Positions 1-12,307 of a DNA stretch of 64,000 nt are shown here, in pieces (position 1 is the first letter of the stretch; each line of letters begins with the position of its first letter). This stretch comes from Planctomycetota bacterium (GTDB taxonomy: Bacteria > Planctomycetota > UBA1135): positions 190,673 through 254,672 of the forward strand of contig JABHIE010000029.1 of assembly GCA_018671175.1 (NCBI GenBank). Reading direction: 5' to 3'. Under the pieces are notes generated by a model that was not told the DNA's origin, did no database searches, and was given only the letters and a program-made list of their open reading frames with translations. The position numbers were made by a program, and so were the translations under genes.

Positions 1-327
1 CTTGAGCAGGTTGAGGCGCTCCTTCAGCATCCGGCCTTTACATTAAAAAATCCAAATAATGTGCGTGCCTTGCTCCGAACTTTCTCGGCAAATCAAGTTC
101 GTTTTCACGCAGCCGATGGCGCGGGTTATCGTTTCCTTGGTGAGCAAGTCCTTGCTCTTGATAAACTCAATCCGCAGATTGCATCCCGCATCGTGGCGCC
201 ATTCAGTACTTGGAAGCAATTCGATTCGGCTCGCCAAGGCTTGATGAAAGAGCAGCTTGTTCGCATCCGTGATACCGAAGGTTTGTCGAAAGATGTCTGG
301 GAGATTGTTTCTAAGAGTTTGAGCTAA
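1..327 (+). CDS. pepN: Aminopeptidase N, C-terminal fragment (5' end outside window)
   Basis: Frame 1 is open from base 1: LEQVEALLQHPAFTLKNPNNVRALLRTFSANQVRFHAADGAGYRFLGEQVLALDKLNPQIASR..., matching the remembered PepN C-terminus (HPAFTLKNPNRVRSL...FHAEDGSGY...NPQVASR). Confidence 0.9.
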   Translation, partial: LEQVEALLQHPAFTLKNPNNVRALLRTFSANQVRFHAADGAGYRFLGEQVLALDKLNPQIASRIVAPFSTWKQFDSARQGLMKEQLVRIRDTEGLSKDVWEIVSKSLS

Positions 328-346
328 ACTCGCGTAAACTTAAATC

Positions 347-1765
347 GTGGCTTTTTGCTTTCCTGAACCTTCGCCAAACATCCTCGTCGTTGATGACGAG
401 CGGATGATTCGCTGGACGCTTCGTGCCGCATTCGAAGATGCAGGTGGTGTTGTCGAAGAAGCCGCTGACCTTGCCGAGGCGCGCGAAAAACTCACAACGG
501 GCTGGCCCGACCTTTTGGTCCTTGACCTCAAGTTGCCCGATGGGTCAGGCATGGATTTGCTCGCCGAAATTAAGGTGCAAGACGCACACCTTCCCGTCCT
601 TATTATTACGGCTTTTGGGTCGCTCAAGGGCGCGGTTGTTGCGATGCAGGCGGGTGCTTTTGATTACTTAGCTAAACCTTTTGAGCTTGATGATTTGTTG
701 TTAAAGGCAAGCCGTGCTTTAGAGCAGCGTCGATTGCGGCAAGGCAAGTTGCTACAAAGTCGAGATACTCCCTTTTCATGGCCCGTTGCAGAATCGCCTG
801 CAAGCCGCAAGGTCTTGACTTTGCTTCAAAAGGTGGGGCGCGCAGGGGCAAGCTCGGTCTTGCTTAGTGGTGAAAGCGGCACAGGCAAGGGTTTGGCCGC
901 ACGCACGCTTCATGCTTCTGCTGTTGGCGGCGACGATACTCCTTTTGTACCGGTATCTTGTACTTCCATTACGGAAACCCTTCTTGAGTCTGAGCTGTTT
1001 GGGCACGAAAAAGGGGCGTTTACAGATGCCAAAGAAAGCAAAATTGGCCTTGCCGAATTGGCTGCTGGCGGCACCTTGTTCCTTGACGAAATTGGTGATT
1101 TGCCACCCGCAATGCAGGCTAAATTACTGACGCTTCTCGAAGACCGGGTTTTTCGTCGCGTGGGTGGCACGCGCGAAATTTCGCTCAAGGCCCGTGTCGT
1201 TACTGCAACGCATCGCAATCTTGAGCTCGAAGTGCAACGCGGCAATTTCCGCCAAGATTTGTTTTTCCGGCTCAAAGTCGTGCCGATTGAGATTCCGCCG
1301 CTGCGTCATCGTCTCGAAGATATTCGGCCATTGGCAGAGTTCTTTCTGACCACATTTCAGCGTGAGTTGGGCTCGTCCGTGAGCTCTTTCCATGAAGAGG
1401 CGCTAATGGCTCTTGACGCATATGCTTGGCCTGGCAATGTCAGAGAATTGCGCAATTCAATCGAGCGTGCTGTTTTGCTCTGCGGTGGCAACCAAATCTT
1501 ACTCGAAGATTTGCCTCCAGAAATTGCAGATATTGGCATGGGGCAGCTTCCATCAGGGGCACTTTCTTCTGACGGAGGTCCCACTCGCCCTGATGGGCTT
1601 TTGTCGTTGCCCGAAGTTGGGGTCGATCTGACTCGACAAGAAAAGGCATGGGTCGAAGATGCCCTTGAGCGAGCCGGAGGCAATCGCACACAAGCTGCGA
1701 AATGGCTCGGTCTATCGCGAGATCAAATTCGCTACCGCATCGAAAAGTTCGATCTTAAAGGCTAG
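347..1765 (+). CDS. NtrC-family sigma54-dependent response regulator (REC-AAA+-Fis HTH)
   Basis: REC domain (VVDDE, LVLDLKLPDGSG, KPF), Walker A GESGTGKG, GAFTDA loop, LFLDEIGDL, C-terminal Fis-type HTH. GTG start at 347. Confidence 0.93.
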   Translation: MAFCFPEPSPNILVVDDERMIRWTLRAAFEDAGGVVEEAADLAEAREKLTTGWPDLLVLDLKLPDGSGMDLLAEIKVQDAHLPVLIITAFGSLKGAVVAMQAGAFDYLAKPFELDDLLLKASRALEQRRLRQGKLLQSRDTPFSWPVAESPASRKVLTLLQKVGRAGASSVLLSGESGTGKGLAARTLHASAVGGDDTPFVPVSCTSITETLLESELFGHEKGAFTDAKESKIGLAELAAGGTLFLDEIGDLPPAMQAKLLTLLEDRVFRRVGGTREISLKARVVTATHRNLELEVQRGNFRQDLFFRLKVVPIEIPPLRHRLEDIRPLAEFFLTTFQRELGSSVSSFHEEALMALDAYAWPGNVRELRNSIERAVLLCGGNQILLEDLPPEIADIGMGQLPSGALSSDGGPTRPDGLLSLPEVGVDLTRQEKAWVEDALERAGGNRTQAAKWLGLSRDQIRYRIEKFDLKG

Positions 1766-2876
1766 TTTTTTTGGGCGCGGCGAGGGGTAGCTGCAATTTG
1801 AAACGCGCGCCATCTTTGGGTGAGTCTGGCTTAACTATGTAGAGATGGCCACCCAGTGACGCCAAGTGTCTGCGGCAAATAGCTAGGCCTAACCCCGACC
1901 CACGCGTCTTTGTGGTGAAAAAAGGCTCAAGTATTTTTTCGCGGATCTCTTCCGGAATGCCAGGGCCATCATCTTCAAAGAAAAGTGTGGCTTGCCCCTT
2001 TTCGATGCTTAGGCGCAATTGGATATCCAAGTGGCCCTCTTTCGATTCGCGGGCATTCTCGAATAGGTTGCGCAAAACTTGCCCCAAGAGCATGCCGTCT
2101 AAATTCACGAGTGCGGCTTGTTCGGCACGGAAAGCCATAGAAACTTCACGCTGGGTTGCTTCGCGTTCCATTTGAGCAAGCCAGTCAACGACCCACTCGT
2201 CGAGTTGGGTTAAATTCTTTTGAGCACTTGCGGGGCGGCCAAATCGCAAGAGATCTGTAACGAGATGATCCATTCGGCCAATTTCGAGACCGATTTGCTC
2301 AAAGACATCTTCTTCTTCCGACCCTTTTTCTGCACGCCTTCGTAAAATTTGCAAAGCACCATGAATTCCGGCCAGGGGGTTTCGGACCTCATGGGCAATT
2401 TGCGAGGCCAACTCACCAATTTGCCCAAGGTGCTTGGCCTCATCAAGCTCATCGTGAAGGCGCTCCCAGTCAGTGATATCACGAAGAATTACGCCCCAGC
2501 CAACAGTTGTGCCTTGTGCGGAAACCATCCGTGTGCGAGATAGCGAAATCGTGAGGATGCGCCCGTCACGGGTGAGGCGCTTGGTGACATAATTTTTTAA
2601 TGCCCCAGTGATTTCGGTTTCTGCACTGATTCGATCCAGCTCGCCGGCGGCCAATAAATCGCGCGGAACGAGCAGGTCGAAGTAACTGCCATTGGCCTCT
2701 TCGGCGGTGTAACCAAAAAGATCTTCCGCACCTTGATTCCAATAGCGAATCGTGTGCCGCGTATCGACAAACATAATCGCATCGGGGCTCATGTCAGTCA
2801 TTTGAGCGAGAAGCTTCGGGTTCAGCTGACCATGTTCGGGCAGATGAAAGGGTTGAGGGTCGCGAGGGGGGGGCAT
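1755..2876 (-). CDS. PAS-domain sensor histidine kinase (NtrB-like)
   Basis: PAS region, DHp motif IAHEVRNPLAGI, HATPase motifs NLFENARE, DDGPGIP, GSGLGLAI. Confidence 0.93.
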   Translation of the reverse strand: MPPPRDPQPFHLPEHGQLNPKLLAQMTDMSPDAIMFVDTRHTIRYWNQGAEDLFGYTAEEANGSYFDLLVPRDLLAAGELDRISAETEITGALKNYVTKRLTRDGRILTISLSRTRMVSAQGTTVGWGVILRDITDWERLHDELDEAKHLGQIGELASQIAHEVRNPLAGIHGALQILRRRAEKGSEEEDVFEQIGLEIGRMDHLVTDLLRFGRPASAQKNLTQLDEWVVDWLAQMEREATQREVSMAFRAEQAALVNLDGMLLGQVLRNLFENARESKEGHLDIQLRLSIEKGQATLFFEDDGPGIPEEIREKILEPFFTTKTRGSGLGLAICRRHLASLGGHLYIVKPDSPKDGARFKLQLPLAAPKKTSL

Positions 2877-2958
2877 GCGTGTGGGGGAAGCACTCTTGGC
2901 TTCCCATCAATCTACGGGATGATTAGACTGCGGCATAGTCTAAGACTGAACACCCCCC

Positions 2959-4254
2959 ATGCGCATCCTTCTCATTGGTTCCGGCGGTCGCGAGCATTCA
3001 CTTGCTTGGAAAATCGCTCAATCCCCCCTTCTCGAGCAACTTTGGGTTGCCCCAGGCAATCCCGGCACGGCGCTTCATGGCACCAATGTCGATTTCGATG
3101 TTTCTAATTCAGCGGCCGTTGTGGCCTTTGCGAAAGAACACGAGGTTTCTTTGACGGTTATTGGCCCTGAGGTGCCTCTAGTCGCTGGCCTTGCTGACGA
3201 CCTCCGCGATGCGGGCATTCTGGTCTTTGGCCCATCTAAGGCAGCAGCCGAGCTTGAGGGCTCAAAGGCCTACTGCAAAGAGGTGATGTCGCGTCATCGC
3301 ATCCCTACGGGCGGGCATCGTTTGTTTCGCAATGTAAGCGCGGCTATTAGCTATCTCGAAAGTGATTTGCGATACCCCGTTGTTGTTAAAGCTTCTGGCC
3401 TAGCCGCTGGCAAAGGCGTGGTTATTGCCGAAAGCCCTGAAGTCGCAAAAGAGGCCGTCCGCAATATGATTGAGCGCAAGGCCTTTGGCGACGCCGGAGA
3501 TGTCGTCCTAGTCGAAGAATTTATCAATGGCTACGAGACGAGTGCATTTTGTCTCACCGACGGCAAGACCTTTATTCCACTCGAGACATGTCAAGACCAC
3601 AAGGCCTTGCTCGACGGGGGTAAAGGGCCGAATACGGGTGGTATGGGGGTGATTAGCCCTAATGCTAAAATTTCCGATCGCATGCATGAAGCCATTGAGC
3701 GCGAGGTTATGTTGCCGACCCTACACGGCATGAATCATGAAGGCCGACGCTTTCAAGGTGTCTTGTTTGCGGGCCTGATGATGACTGCCGTTGGCCCTAA
3801 AGTCCTTGAATACAATGTGCGTTTTGGCGACCCTGAGTGTCAGGTTTTGATGATGCGCTTTCAGTCTGATTTGGTGCCATACCTTGAGGCCTGCGCCAAC
3901 GGCACTCTAGAAGAACTTGAAGCTCCAATCTGGGATTCACGCGCTGCTTGTTCCGTTGTTTTAGCTTCCGAAGGCTACCCAGCGGCTTACAAAACGGCCA
4001 TCCCTATTTCGGGCATTGATGCAATCGAGCAAGATGAGACGCTTCAGGTCTTCCATGCTGGCACGGCTTTAGATCGCAAAGGGCAACTTATCACCACTGG
4101 TGGTCGCGTTTTAGCGGTTACAGCCCTTGGCGAAACGATGGGTGAGGCGCGCGACCGTGCCTATGCTGCTTGCGATGCGATTGAGTTCGAGGGCAAGACC
4201 CTTCGTCGTGATATTGGCCGCGCGGCTGCAGATTCTTTTCATCACGCCAAATGA
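2959..4254 (+). CDS. purD: Phosphoribosylamine-glycine ligase
   Basis: [38 protein letters not shown] motifs. Confidence 0.97.
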   Translation: MRILLIGSGGREHSLAWKIAQSPLLEQLWVAPGNPGTALHGTNVDFDVSNSAAVVAFAKEHEVSLTVIGPEVPLVAGLADDLRDAGILVFGPSKAAAELEGSKAYCKEVMSRHRIPTGGHRLFRNVSAAISYLESDLRYPVVVKASGLAAGKGVVIAESPEVAKEAVRNMIERKAFGDAGDVVLVEEFINGYETSAFCLTDGKTFIPLETCQDHKALLDGGKGPNTGGMGVISPNAKISDRMHEAIEREVMLPTLHGMNHEGRRFQGVLFAGLMMTAVGPKVLEYNVRFGDPECQVLMMRFQSDLVPYLEACANGTLEELEAPIWDSRAACSVVLASEGYPAAYKTAIPISGIDAIEQDETLQVFHAGTALDRKGQLITTGGRVLAVTALGETMGEARDRAYAACDAIEFEGKTLRRDIGRAAADSFHHAK

Positions 4255-4697
4255 AACCCGCAGCCGCACGCCGCAGATTTGAGCTTTTCCTGAAAGAGCG
4301 GAAGCTGCGTGTGACGCAACAGCGACTCGACATCCTTGATTTGGCGTGGGAAACGCACGACCATTTTTCGGCTGAACAGATGTTTGGTTGGGCGCGAGTC
4401 CGCAATGCACATGCATCAAGAGCAACGGTCTATCGCACCTTAAATCTAATGCTCGAGGGGCGTTTCCTGTCTTCCTTTGAGGCAAGCAGTGGTGCAGCTT
4501 TGTTTGAGCATGCGCTTGGGCACAATCACCACGACCATATTTTATGCCTTAAATGTGGCAAAATTGAAGAGTTCCATTGCGACGCAATTGAAAAACTTCA
4601 AGAACAGGAAGCCCAACGATTAGGCTTCCAGCTTGTTGATCATGCCCTCATTCTTGAGGGGCATTGTGCAAGTTGCAGCTCTACAGACGAGCTGTAA
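4251..4697 (+). CDS. Fur-family transcriptional regulator
   Basis: RVTQQRLDIL, RATVYRTLNLM, HNHHDHILCLKCGKIEEF, CASC. ATGA overlap with purD. Confidence 0.9.
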   Translation: MKPAAARRRFELFLKERKLRVTQQRLDILDLAWETHDHFSAEQMFGWARVRNAHASRATVYRTLNLMLEGRFLSSFEASSGAALFEHALGHNHHDHILCLKCGKIEEFHCDAIEKLQEQEAQRLGFQLVDHALILEGHCASCSSTDEL

Positions 4698-5073
4698 TTT
4701 CATCCGCCACATATTCGGCGAGATCGCCGCGGCCGCGCACATAAAGCTCGCGTGCTACAACTTTGAGCTCACAGTAGTCAGGAGTCTTAGGCATCAAGAA
4801 AATCTGAATGATGTATTCGACGCCTTCGCGGCTGTATTGGATTTTCATGACCTTGATCTCAAGGTCTTCTTCGGCTTGCTCTTGCGCCACGGCTTTGGCC
4901 GCAGCGAAAACGCGCTCAGCAGAGTGCTTGAGCAGGACCTGGCCGCGGTCGTCGGCGTATTCGTCTTGAGCCCAGAGCCCAACAGCCGCGCCGGCTCCAG
5001 CGATGATGATCGCGCTACAGGATGAAGCGAGAAGGAGAGCAGAAAAAGCGAGTAGAAGTGTTTTGATGCGCAT
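4681..5073 (-). CDS. Lipoprotein, DUF3568-like
   Basis: Lipobox-like LLASSC after a signal peptide; small alpha/beta domain resembling DUF3568. 3' end overlaps the convergent fur-like gene. Confidence 0.6.
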   Translation of the reverse strand: MRIKTLLLAFSALLLASSCSAIIIAGAGAAVGLWAQDEYADDRGQVLLKHSAERVFAAAKAVAQEQAEEDLEIKVMKIQYSREGVEYIIQIFLMPKTPDYCELKVVARELYVRGRGDLAEYVADEITARL

Positions 5074-5106
5074 GGCAGAAACCTAGTTGTGGTTGTTGGG
5101 AGTGTA

Positions 5107-5873
5107 TCAGCCCAAGTAGCGGTCTAAAAGCCCGCGGAAAAATTGAAGCCCTTCTGAGCCGTCACCCCAAGCACCTGCTCCACGGTCGGGCAGATGAAGT
5201 CGGGATAGATTGCGCTCGGGATGGGGCATGAGGCCCAAGATGCGGCCAGATTGGGAAACTAAGCCAGCAATGGCACCGATGGAGCCATTGGGGCAGTCAG
5301 GGAAAGCTTGGGTCACTTGCCCCTGCGCATCGCAATAGCGAAACGCAACGCAACCCTCAGCTTCAAGGCGGCGTAGATCAACCTCTGGCACCCCAAGCAC
5401 GAGCTTGCCTTCCGCGTGAGCGCTTGGGGCTGGAAGAACCGAACCTGCAGGGAGGATGTGCGCAATCGCTGGCTCAACTTTCAAGCGAGTCCAGCGGCAC
5501 TCGAAATGGTGGGTGTCGTTCCAGGTGAGCGAAACTTTCATGTCAGGCAAAGCCGGCAGAAGCCCAGCCTTAACCATAATCTGGAAGCCATTGCAGGGGC
5601 CAAAAACAGTACCACCTCGCTCATGGAAATCAGCAAGCTCTCCGCCCAGGAATTTTTCGACTTCAAGCGCCAAAATGCGGCCCGCGCCAAGGTCGTCTCC
5701 GTAAGTGAAGCCCCCAGGAATTGCGAATACATCAAAGTCTCGCAAGGCAGCGGGGTTTTGCATTAAAACGCGGATGTGCATTTCAGTGACAACCGCCCCC
5801 GCAGATTCAAAGGCAAATCGAAGCTCGCGGTCGCAGTTTACGCCGGCAGCAAAAAGTTGGAGGACGCGGGGTT

Positions 5874-5877
<4 letters not shown>
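5107..5877 (-). CDS. purQ: Phosphoribosylformylglycinamidine synthase, glutaminase subunit
   Basis: GGFTYGDDLGAGRI, FGPCNGFQIM, GLMPHPER. Confidence 0.95.
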
Positions 5878-8780
<2,903 letters not shown>

Positions 8781-8851
8781 GGTGGTCTCCGACCGGGTTT
8801 AGAGGGTATCCTAGTGACTCGAGGGCACGGCTTCCATGCCCCGCACCTGTC

Positions 8852-9928
8852 ATGGCTAAAAAGAAAACGAAAACTTCCTCTCCAGCTGCCCTTCCATTCG
8901 AGCAGCCCATCGAGGATGTCCGTTCGCGCCTTACCGAGCTTGAAGAGCTTGCGGCGCAGACTACGCATGATCTCAGCGAAGAGCTTGCTTTTTACCGTGA
9001 GCGACTCGAGCGTTTGACCAATGAGATTTATTCTGAGTTGTCATCCTGGAACCGAGTGCAAGTGGCGCGGCATCCGAATCGTCCACTTACAACCGACTAT
9101 ATTTCAAACATTTGCGACGATTGGGTTGAGTTGTTTGGTGATGGTGTCTTTGGCGATGACTCCGCGATGGCCACGGGCTTGGCCACGATTGGGCGCCACA
9201 AGGTCTTGCTGATTGGCCAACGGAAGGGCCGCGACACCAAAGAGCGCTTGGCCTGTAATTTTGGTTCCGCTCACCCCGAAGGCTATCGCAAGGCATTGCG
9301 CAAAATGAAAATGGCGGAACGGATGGGTTTGCCGATTGTTTGCCTCATCAATACCCCCGGTGCTTACCCGGGTGTCGCTGCAGAAGAGCGTGGGCAAGCG
9401 CGAGCAATTGCAGAAAACATTCACGAGATGTTCGGGCTGAAAGTGCCAATCGTCTGTCTCGTAATCGGTGAAGGCGGCTCAGGTGGTGCGTTGGGCATTG
9501 CCATCGGCGACAAGGTTGCCATGATGGAAAATGCATGGTATTCCGTGATTTCACCCGAAGGCTGTGCTTCGATCCTGTGGCATTCGGCCGAGGGCAAAGA
9601 AAAAGCAGCCGAGGCTCTGAAATTAACAGCAAGTGATTTGCTTGGCTTTGGGATCGTCGATGAAGTCGTCCCAGAGCCGGTGGGGGGCGCCCATGCTCAC
9701 CCCAAAGATGCGATGCAAATCGTAAAGGGCAAGATTGAATCTTGGCTTGACGAGCTCCTTGCGATGCCAGCTGACCTGATGCTTGAGGCGCGTTACCAAA
9801 AGTTTAGGCACATTGCGCAAGTTCAAAGTTCGGTTGAGAGCCAAGCCCTTGGTGCGGCCAGTCACCGTGGGGTCGATACTCCCGCCTCTCGCCTAGCTTC
9901 GCCGAGTGAAATTCACGGTGAGGGCTGA
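8852..9928 (+). CDS. accA: Acetyl-CoA carboxylase carboxyltransferase subunit alpha
   Basis: TPGAYPGVAAEERGQARAIAENI, GEGGSGGALGIAIGDKVAMMENAWYSVISPEGCASIL. Confidence 0.96.
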   Translation: MAKKKTKTSSPAALPFEQPIEDVRSRLTELEELAAQTTHDLSEELAFYRERLERLTNEIYSELSSWNRVQVARHPNRPLTTDYISNICDDWVELFGDGVFGDDSAMATGLATIGRHKVLLIGQRKGRDTKERLACNFGSAHPEGYRKALRKMKMAERMGLPIVCLINTPGAYPGVAAEERGQARAIAENIHEMFGLKVPIVCLVIGEGGSGGALGIAIGDKVAMMENAWYSVISPEGCASILWHSAEGKEKAAEALKLTASDLLGFGIVDEVVPEPVGGAHAHPKDAMQIVKGKIESWLDELLAMPADLMLEARYQKFRHIAQVQSSVESQALGAASHRGVDTPASRLASPSEIHGEG

Positions 9929-10665
9929 TGGCAAAGGAATCTGGATTTCCTACTAACCCTGCTGGGGGCTCGCGCGTAAGCAAAGGCCACACCATGGGTA
10001 GCTCCGCATTCAAACTCGTTTCTCCTGCCGCCACCAAGGCTTCCTTGGCTGACGGCGTTTTAGCTGACATCGAGCCCGTTGAGCACGGCTGGGCTTCTCT
10101 TTCTGATGAAGAGTTGATGGCCCTGACTTGCAAAGGCGAGCGAGACGCCTTCCGCCTTTTGGTTGAGCGTTATGAACTTCGAGCCTTGCATACTGCTCGC
10201 GGCATTTTGCGTCGTACTGAAGTGGCGCGCGAGGCCGTCCAAGAGGCCTTTCTTAAAGTTTATGCAAATCGTGACAAATTCGATGGCAAGCGTAAATTTC
10301 CCACTTGGTTTTTCCGCATTCTGCGTAATCATTGCGTAGATACTTTGCGTCGCCTCAAACCTGGCACTCCGCATGGCGCAGGTGAGTTGTTAGGGGATTG
10401 GGGCGCAACTGAGCCAGGGCCTGTTGCTGCGGTTAGCGCGCGCGAGCGCCGAGTGTTGGTGCGCCGCATTCTTGAGGCCTTACCGAATTCTTTCCGAGAG
10501 GTCCTCGCCATGCGCGATCTTGAGGGCATGTCGTGCGGCGATATCGCTGATGCCGTAGGCACGACAGCAGGCACGGTTCGCTGGCGTCTTCACCATGCGC
10601 GCAAACTTTTCCGCGAGCACTGGGAGCGTCAGCTAGGCGCAGAAGAAGGGAGCGATTTAATATGA
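9928..10665 (+). CDS. ECF-type RNA polymerase sigma factor
   Basis: Region 2 (DAFRLLVERYELRALHTARGILRRTEVAREAVQEAFLKVY...TWFFRILRNHCVDTLRR) and region 4 (LPNSFREVLAMRDLEGMSCGDIADAVGTTAGTVRWRLHHAR). Start may lie further downstream. Confidence 0.92.
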   Translation: MAKESGFPTNPAGGSRVSKGHTMGSSAFKLVSPAATKASLADGVLADIEPVEHGWASLSDEELMALTCKGERDAFRLLVERYELRALHTARGILRRTEVAREAVQEAFLKVYANRDKFDGKRKFPTWFFRILRNHCVDTLRRLKPGTPHGAGELLGDWGATEPGPVAAVSARERRVLVRRILEALPNSFREVLAMRDLEGMSCGDIADAVGTTAGTVRWRLHHARKLFREHWERQLGAEEGSDLI

Positions 10666-11225
10666 GCTGCGAAGAGATCCTGTCCTTTTTACCCCTTCAC
10701 ATTGGTGGGGATTTAACTCTAGACGAGTCTGCCTCAGTTGAGGCTCATCTTAAGGGCTGCAATAGTTGCTCGGCTGAAATGGATGCCTATCAGCTTTCTT
10801 TTGATGAAATGCAAATCCAAGCTCTTCTTGAGCCAGCTCGGTGCGGCCTCTGGGCTGACCTCGAGCCGCGCCTTGATGCTGCCGACGCAATCGCTTCTTT
10901 GCGAGTGTCTTTGTGGCGACGCATGTCGGTTTGGCTACCTGCCGTCGCCGCCGTAATGGCCGTTGCCATGGGGCTTCGTCTATTGCTCCCTGATTTTGGT
11001 CAAACTTTCGCTCCTATTCGCTTAGATGAAACTGCGATTGCAGCCAATACGGCTGATGAAATCGGCGCAACTTCAGCCACTGCAGCAGGGTCTCTGGTTG
11101 AGGTCCCCGATGCTGAACTAGATCAATTTCTCCTTGAAAATGGTGCTTATTTGCGTGGTGCGCAAAGAAGCCCATTGGCTGAGGGCGATGCCGTCCCAGT
11201 ATCGGTTCGTCGTCGGCGCTTTTAG
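10662..11225 (+). CDS. Anti-sigma factor, zinc-finger (zf-HC2) type, one TM helix
   Basis: CEEILSFLPLHIGGDLTLDESASVEAHLKGCNSC (HxxxCxxC motif) followed by a TM helix; overlaps the sigma gene. Confidence 0.85.
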   Translation: MSCEEILSFLPLHIGGDLTLDESASVEAHLKGCNSCSAEMDAYQLSFDEMQIQALLEPARCGLWADLEPRLDAADAIASLRVSLWRRMSVWLPAVAAVMAVAMGLRLLLPDFGQTFAPIRLDETAIAANTADEIGATSATAAGSLVEVPDAELDQFLLENGAYLRGAQRSPLAEGDAVPVSVRRRRF

Positions 11226-11233
11226 TTTTTGAG

Positions 11234-12307
11234 ATGACTCCTCTCTTGATTTGTCTGAGCGCGTGGCTTTGCCTTGCGCAGCCACAAGAGGGGCTTCAGC
11301 CAATTGATTCGACTAAACCCGGCTGGATTCAGCCAGAGGCAGAGCTCAAACTGCCTGGTGAGTTTGTCATGACAGTCGGTTTTAGCGCGCTGGGCGCAAT
11401 GGAAGACGAATTGGTGCAGCTCTATGCGGGCTTGCATCCTTCCGTTGTGCAGGTCCGCTATGTAATTGCGCCTCAACCTGAAGCCCCCGATGTCGAAGTC
11501 AAAACGGTTTTAGTTTCAGGTGTCGTGATGGGGCATGCTGGTTTTATTCTTGCACCTGGCCCCATGAGCCATCGTTTCAACTCGGCCGAGGTGGTTCGAT
11601 TTGACGGCAAGGTCTTCCCCGCTGAGCGGGTTGGCTATGACGAGACATATGGCTTTGTCCTATTGCGGGCAGCAAAGCTTGGCTTGGTTGGGCCACAGAT
11701 TTCCCCTGAGTCTGAGCAGAGAGTTGGGCATGTTTTGGTTTCACTAGGCAACGCCTTTGCTCTGGGTAGCAGCTTGGGTTTGGGCTTTATTTCCGGCTTT
11801 GACCGCAAAGACGGCAATCGAGAAGGTTTGCTTCAAGTCACAAACGAGCTCAACCCTGGTGATGGCGGTGGTCTTCTCGCCGACCGTCACGGTCGTTTGG
11901 TGGGGTTATTCTTGTCGTCGTCATCCGTCACTTTTGCGGTACCCGCCGGCCGCCTTCTTGATGCGTTTCCGCATCAGTTAGGGCATCTTCTCCCTGGGCG
12001 CCGCCAGCTCGGTGTGCTCTTGCAAATCCGACACCGCGAAGGGCAAGCTCAAGCAACCTTGCTGGTCGAAGAAGTTGAGCCCGGGCTAGCCGCAGCTCAA
12101 GCAGGCGTATTGCCGGGCGATGTTCTACTCGGCCTTGCCGGCATCGATTTCTTGCCCAAGTTTAAGGCTGACGAGCCGCAATCGCAGTCCGGCGAGGCTC
12201 TACTCGCACACTTGCAGCACACAATCCAAAATTCGTCATCGCACACCCAAATTCGCGTCTTGCGAGGCGGGCTTGTGCGCGTATTGCCAATTCATTTCAA
12301 TCGTTAG
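11234..12307 (+). CDS. HtrA/S1C-like protein with PDZ domain; catalytic triad apparently lost
   Basis: HtrA-like fold landmarks (GFILAP..., AERVGYDETYGFVLL, NPGDGGGLLADRHGRLVGL) and C-terminal PDZ (VEPGLAAAQAGVLPGDVLLGLAG). Confidence 0.75.
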   Translation: MTPLLICLSAWLCLAQPQEGLQPIDSTKPGWIQPEAELKLPGEFVMTVGFSALGAMEDELVQLYAGLHPSVVQVRYVIAPQPEAPDVEVKTVLVSGVVMGHAGFILAPGPMSHRFNSAEVVRFDGKVFPAERVGYDETYGFVLLRAAKLGLVGPQISPESEQRVGHVLVSLGNAFALGSSLGLGFISGFDRKDGNREGLLQVTNELNPGDGGGLLADRHGRLVGLFLSSSSVTFAVPAGRLLDAFPHQLGHLLPGRRQLGVLLQIRHREGQAQATLLVEEVEPGLAAAQAGVLPGDVLLGLAGIDFLPKFKADEPQSQSGEALLAHLQHTIQNSSSHTQIRVLRGGLVRVLPIHFNR

